Positions 61,861-64,000 of a stretch of DNA of 64,000 nt are shown piece after piece. The notes beneath the pieces are model-generated. The model did no database searches. It saw only the letters and a program-made list of their open reading frames with translations, and was not told where the DNA came from. Positions within the stretch are counted from its first letter, which is position 1, and every line of letters starts with the position of its first letter. This stretch comes from Arion vulgaris (lineage: Eukaryota; Mollusca; Gastropoda; Stylommatophora; Arionidae): NCBI GenBank assembly GCA_020796225.1, contig CM036755.1:62432652-62496651 (forward strand), given 5' to 3'. The translations under genes were made by a program, and so were the position numbers.

Positions 61861-62014
61861 GTTATCGCTAAAGTGAGATTACAACTGTATATCATCGCAG
61901 AATTGTATTCTGATTCGTCTGGTCTTTCAATGAAACTCTGAACTCTATTATCACAACTTGTTCTGTTCTTAGCCAGGTAATCCTCCCTACCTCTCACATT
62001 ATAATATAGCGTAG
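61861..62014. other. No feature seen
   Basis: Blank linker. Confidence 0.3.
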
Positions 62015-62260
62015 AGGCTAGGTCTGCCTCTCGTGCCAAACGTAACAGGTTCTCTCCCTCGTGGAGCCATAGTGATATTTTCCAGAGATCCCTGATCTCA
62101 TTGTAGGTGAGATCGAGTTCCAAGTTCTATCGGAGACGGACGATATCAAGTAGGGACCGTGTTCAATTTGAGCAAATAAAAGAACCATTGGCAGTTCAAA
62201 ATCGAGAAGAGCAGGCTGGAAAGTTGCTGCCCGGTCAAAATACATTAGAAAATATTTAAA
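62015..62260 (-). mobile_element. SINE-G 5' part
   Basis: Minus strand: gattttgaactgcc, attgaacacggtccctac, ctccgatagaacttgg, then gagatcagggatctctgg. Confidence 0.65.
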
Positions 62261-62289
62261 ATGAAATCCCTACAAAATATCTTCACCAA

Positions 62290-62420
62290 CTTCAAAATTA
62301 CATAGGGCCTACCAAACCAATGTGCAACGTGTACACGTTCTTGGCAAAAATCAAACATATCACAAAGAGTGATTCAAATTGGTCGTAAAGAACGAACGCA
62401 AAGAAGAAGAAGAAGAAAAT
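62290..62420 (+). mobile_element. SINE-A2 3' part
   Basis: It runs from gggcctaccaaaccaatgtg to a GAAGAAGAAGAAGA tail. Confidence 0.75.
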
Positions 62421-62424
62421 TACA

Positions 62425-62537
62425 TCGGGGGCACTCACCAGTGCTAAGGAGTACGTGCACTGCAGCTGAGATCTTCCTATATAACAAAGAGATCGTAGCA
62501 CACATTGTTACTCACCGAAGTGCAATGATGATGGTCT

Positions 62538-62588
<51 letters not shown>

Positions 62589-62595
62589 TCTTGTA
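62425..62595 (+). mobile_element. SINE-G 3' part with long ATCA tail
   Basis: Blocks cactcaccagtgctaagg, cgtgcactgcagctgagatc and gaagtgcaatgatgatggtc, then about thirteen CAAT units. The A2 piece may have inserted into this SINE-G. Confidence 0.7.
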
Positions 62596-62639
62596 TATAT
62601 CATTGCGTACTTCTTCTATCCGCTTGCTCATTCGGCTCT

Positions 62640-62870
62640 CGAGAGCTTCTGACCGAATGGATTAGAGCGCGGCTCCTGTGTGGAAGGACCCATGTTCAAT
62701 TCACGGTAATGCCAAGAATTTTTTCTGTTGTGGCATAAACGAAAATCCTAACTTCTTCTCGGCGGCTGCATTTGCCATGCGGCCAATAAATTCCTCAGGC
62801 TCACGTCCCACCTGTCCTACACCGCCCTAAAGATCGGTACTACAGTCAATAACGACATTTTTTTTATTCA
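62640..62870 (+). mobile_element. SINE-F
   Basis: Head gaatggattagagcgcgg and catgttcaattcacgg (B-box-like), body with cgtcccacctgtcctacacc. Confidence 0.7.
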
Positions 62871-62977
62871 GCTTCTTATTTTTTTTGTTTTATATATTCC
62901 GATCAACAATACTTCATGACCCAGTGCTTTCTGTCAGCTTTCTCACAAACCCCCATTATCTTCACGCCTCTGCCAAA

Positions 62978-63001
62978 TAATAATAATAATAATAATAATA
63001 A
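62978..63001 (+). repeat. (AAT)n microsatellite
   Basis: Eight AAT triplets. Confidence 0.8.
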
Positions 63002-63837
63002 AACACGCAAAAAGGACGTTTCCAGTTCAAGTCACTTAACTGCAGTCCACGAGTCGACCGTTACTTCTATACATCAAGAGTCGAGGTCAGCAGGGGCCAC
63101 AAGCAGAGATGGCTCCTGTCGTCATGGCGTCGTTTTGCTCACTCATACATCGCTATGCAGCCTGTTCGCACGTCGTACAGCTAGCCACTGCCCGGCAAGC
63201 CGCCCATTTAAAGGTCGAGGCTGGTAGAAGACGAGACGCTGGGTAAGGGACATAAATAGGGCGGAGGCAGAAAAGGTATTTATCGATTGAATGGGATCGA
63301 TAAGTGGGGCGCTCTCATTAAGTTCAATCAATGACTGTCGGGTCTGGCCGAGAGGTTGCAAAATGTAACCAGGATGGTTTTGAAAGAGTGTGACGTGGTG
63401 TCTGCGTTTAGTAATGCAATCCATATAGTCGCTGATGATGGTGATAGCGGCGCAAATGAATTAGTAGTGATTTTGCTGAAATTTCCAATGCTGTGTTTCT
63501 GTTGCCGTGAGATGAATCTGTTGAGACTGTGTCGTGTGAAGACACAGGTGTGGTAGCTGGTTTACTACTATAATTTGACTAATTACACACCGCAACATAT
63601 AAATGTTATGAGCAATTATACGGAATTTGAAAGAAGAAATGTGTGATTTCGGATAGAATATCTTCTTCAGCGTCAAACACGAACCAATGAAGATACACAG
63701 AAGATAGACAGATTTCGTGAGAAAATAATAATAGATGAGTATAGATTTATCATCACGTTATAAGACTGTCATAAGTATAGATAAGAAATGTCTCTTATCT
63801 AGTTGATGAAGATTTATGATTTCTTTCACTTATTACC
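63002..63837. other. Unassigned, moderately GC-rich
   Basis: The part 63050-63350 is richer in GC than its surroundings. It has no long frame and no family match. A tctggccgagaggttg string at 63343-63358 resembles a tRNA A box, but no B box follows. Confidence 0.4.
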
Positions 63838-64000
63838 AGGGTCGTGCCGTGCTGTGATACAGAGATGCGGCCGCATCAGGCGGTACTGTAGGGGGCATAA
63901 GCAGCAAAATCAACATGACAATGGAAGGTTATTTTAAGAAAAACAAAAACATTTAAGTGGTGGCATTTGGAAGATGTGCATCATTTTGAGAAAATATACC
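63838..64000 (+). mobile_element. Start of an unclassified element, cut by the window end
   Basis: It opens cagggtcgtgccgtgctgtg, then gcggccgcatcaggcgg and gcagcaaaatcaac, like the piece at 25515. Perhaps a hAT left end. The remainder lies outside. Confidence 0.4.

Noticed and set aside
63320..63400. A tRNA gene at tctggccgagaggttg
   Set aside because: No B box, no acceptor stem pairing and no anticodon arm could be found.

Overview
ORGANISM. The window is animal nuclear DNA, AT-rich and intron/repeat dominated. The clearest host gene, a PTRHD1-like peptidyl-tRNA-hydrolase-domain gene, has its two coding exons 2.75 kb apart with GT..AG borders. The mix of tRNA-headed SINEs, RNase H-bearing LINEs, RTE-like LINE remnants, a Penelope-like element with a GIY-YIG domain, and hAT transposons suggests a spiralian invertebrate, perhaps a gastropod mollusc. 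That guess comes from general familiarity, not a search, and is weak. No bacterial, viral or organellar block was seen.

LAYOUT. 0-7 kb: LINE and SINE debris, including a hAT transposon (4565-6573, perfect 8-bp target duplication) inside an antisense LINE RNase H domain. 7.1-10.4 kb: PTRHD1, its intron filled with SINE and LINE pieces. 10.4-15.5 kb: SINEs, two minisatellites, retroelement C-termini and a U2 snRNA-like pseudogene. 15.5-18.2 kb: two adjacent hAT fragments and the longest sense LINE copy (RT plus RNase H). 18.8-20.7 kb: a 28-bp satellite. 20.7-33.3 kb: BED-type hAT fragment, minisatellites and dense SINE/LINE fragments. 33.3-35.2 kb: two long minisatellites, one grown inside a SINE. 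35.2-52 kb: SINEs, MITEs with target duplications, one candidate exon of an unknown host gene (39174-39292), and Penelope-like pieces including a GIY-YIG coding region. 52-56 kb: a LINE with RNase H inserted in an RTE-like element. 57.9-58.5 kb: a minisatellite grown from retroelement coding sequence. 60.5-61.9 kb: a kilobase-scale trinucleotide tract holding a LINE end. 62-64 kb: SINEs and unassigned sequence.

WORKING LABELS (mine, not database names). SINE-A and SINE-A2: about 255 bp, GAA tail, shared core. SINE-B: about 205 bp, tRNA A and B boxes, A-rich tail. SINE-C, -D, -E, -F: other tRNA-headed families. SINE-G: 3' end shared with LINE-U, ATCA tail. LINE-U and LINE-I: RT plus C-terminal RNase H. 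RTE-H, -J, -K, -L, -P: retroelement C-terminal families marked by a W/F-x-GH-x-x-R segment and a basic RGRPR-like stretch.

HOW IT WORKS TOGETHER. Apart from PTRHD1 and one possible exon, nearly everything recognisable is mobile DNA or tandem repeat. Most copies are broken by stops, frameshifts or truncation. Nesting with target duplications gives a relative order of insertions. Four minisatellites arose inside mobile elements, which is the most distinctive pattern here. All identifications were made by eye; no alignment or database search was run.
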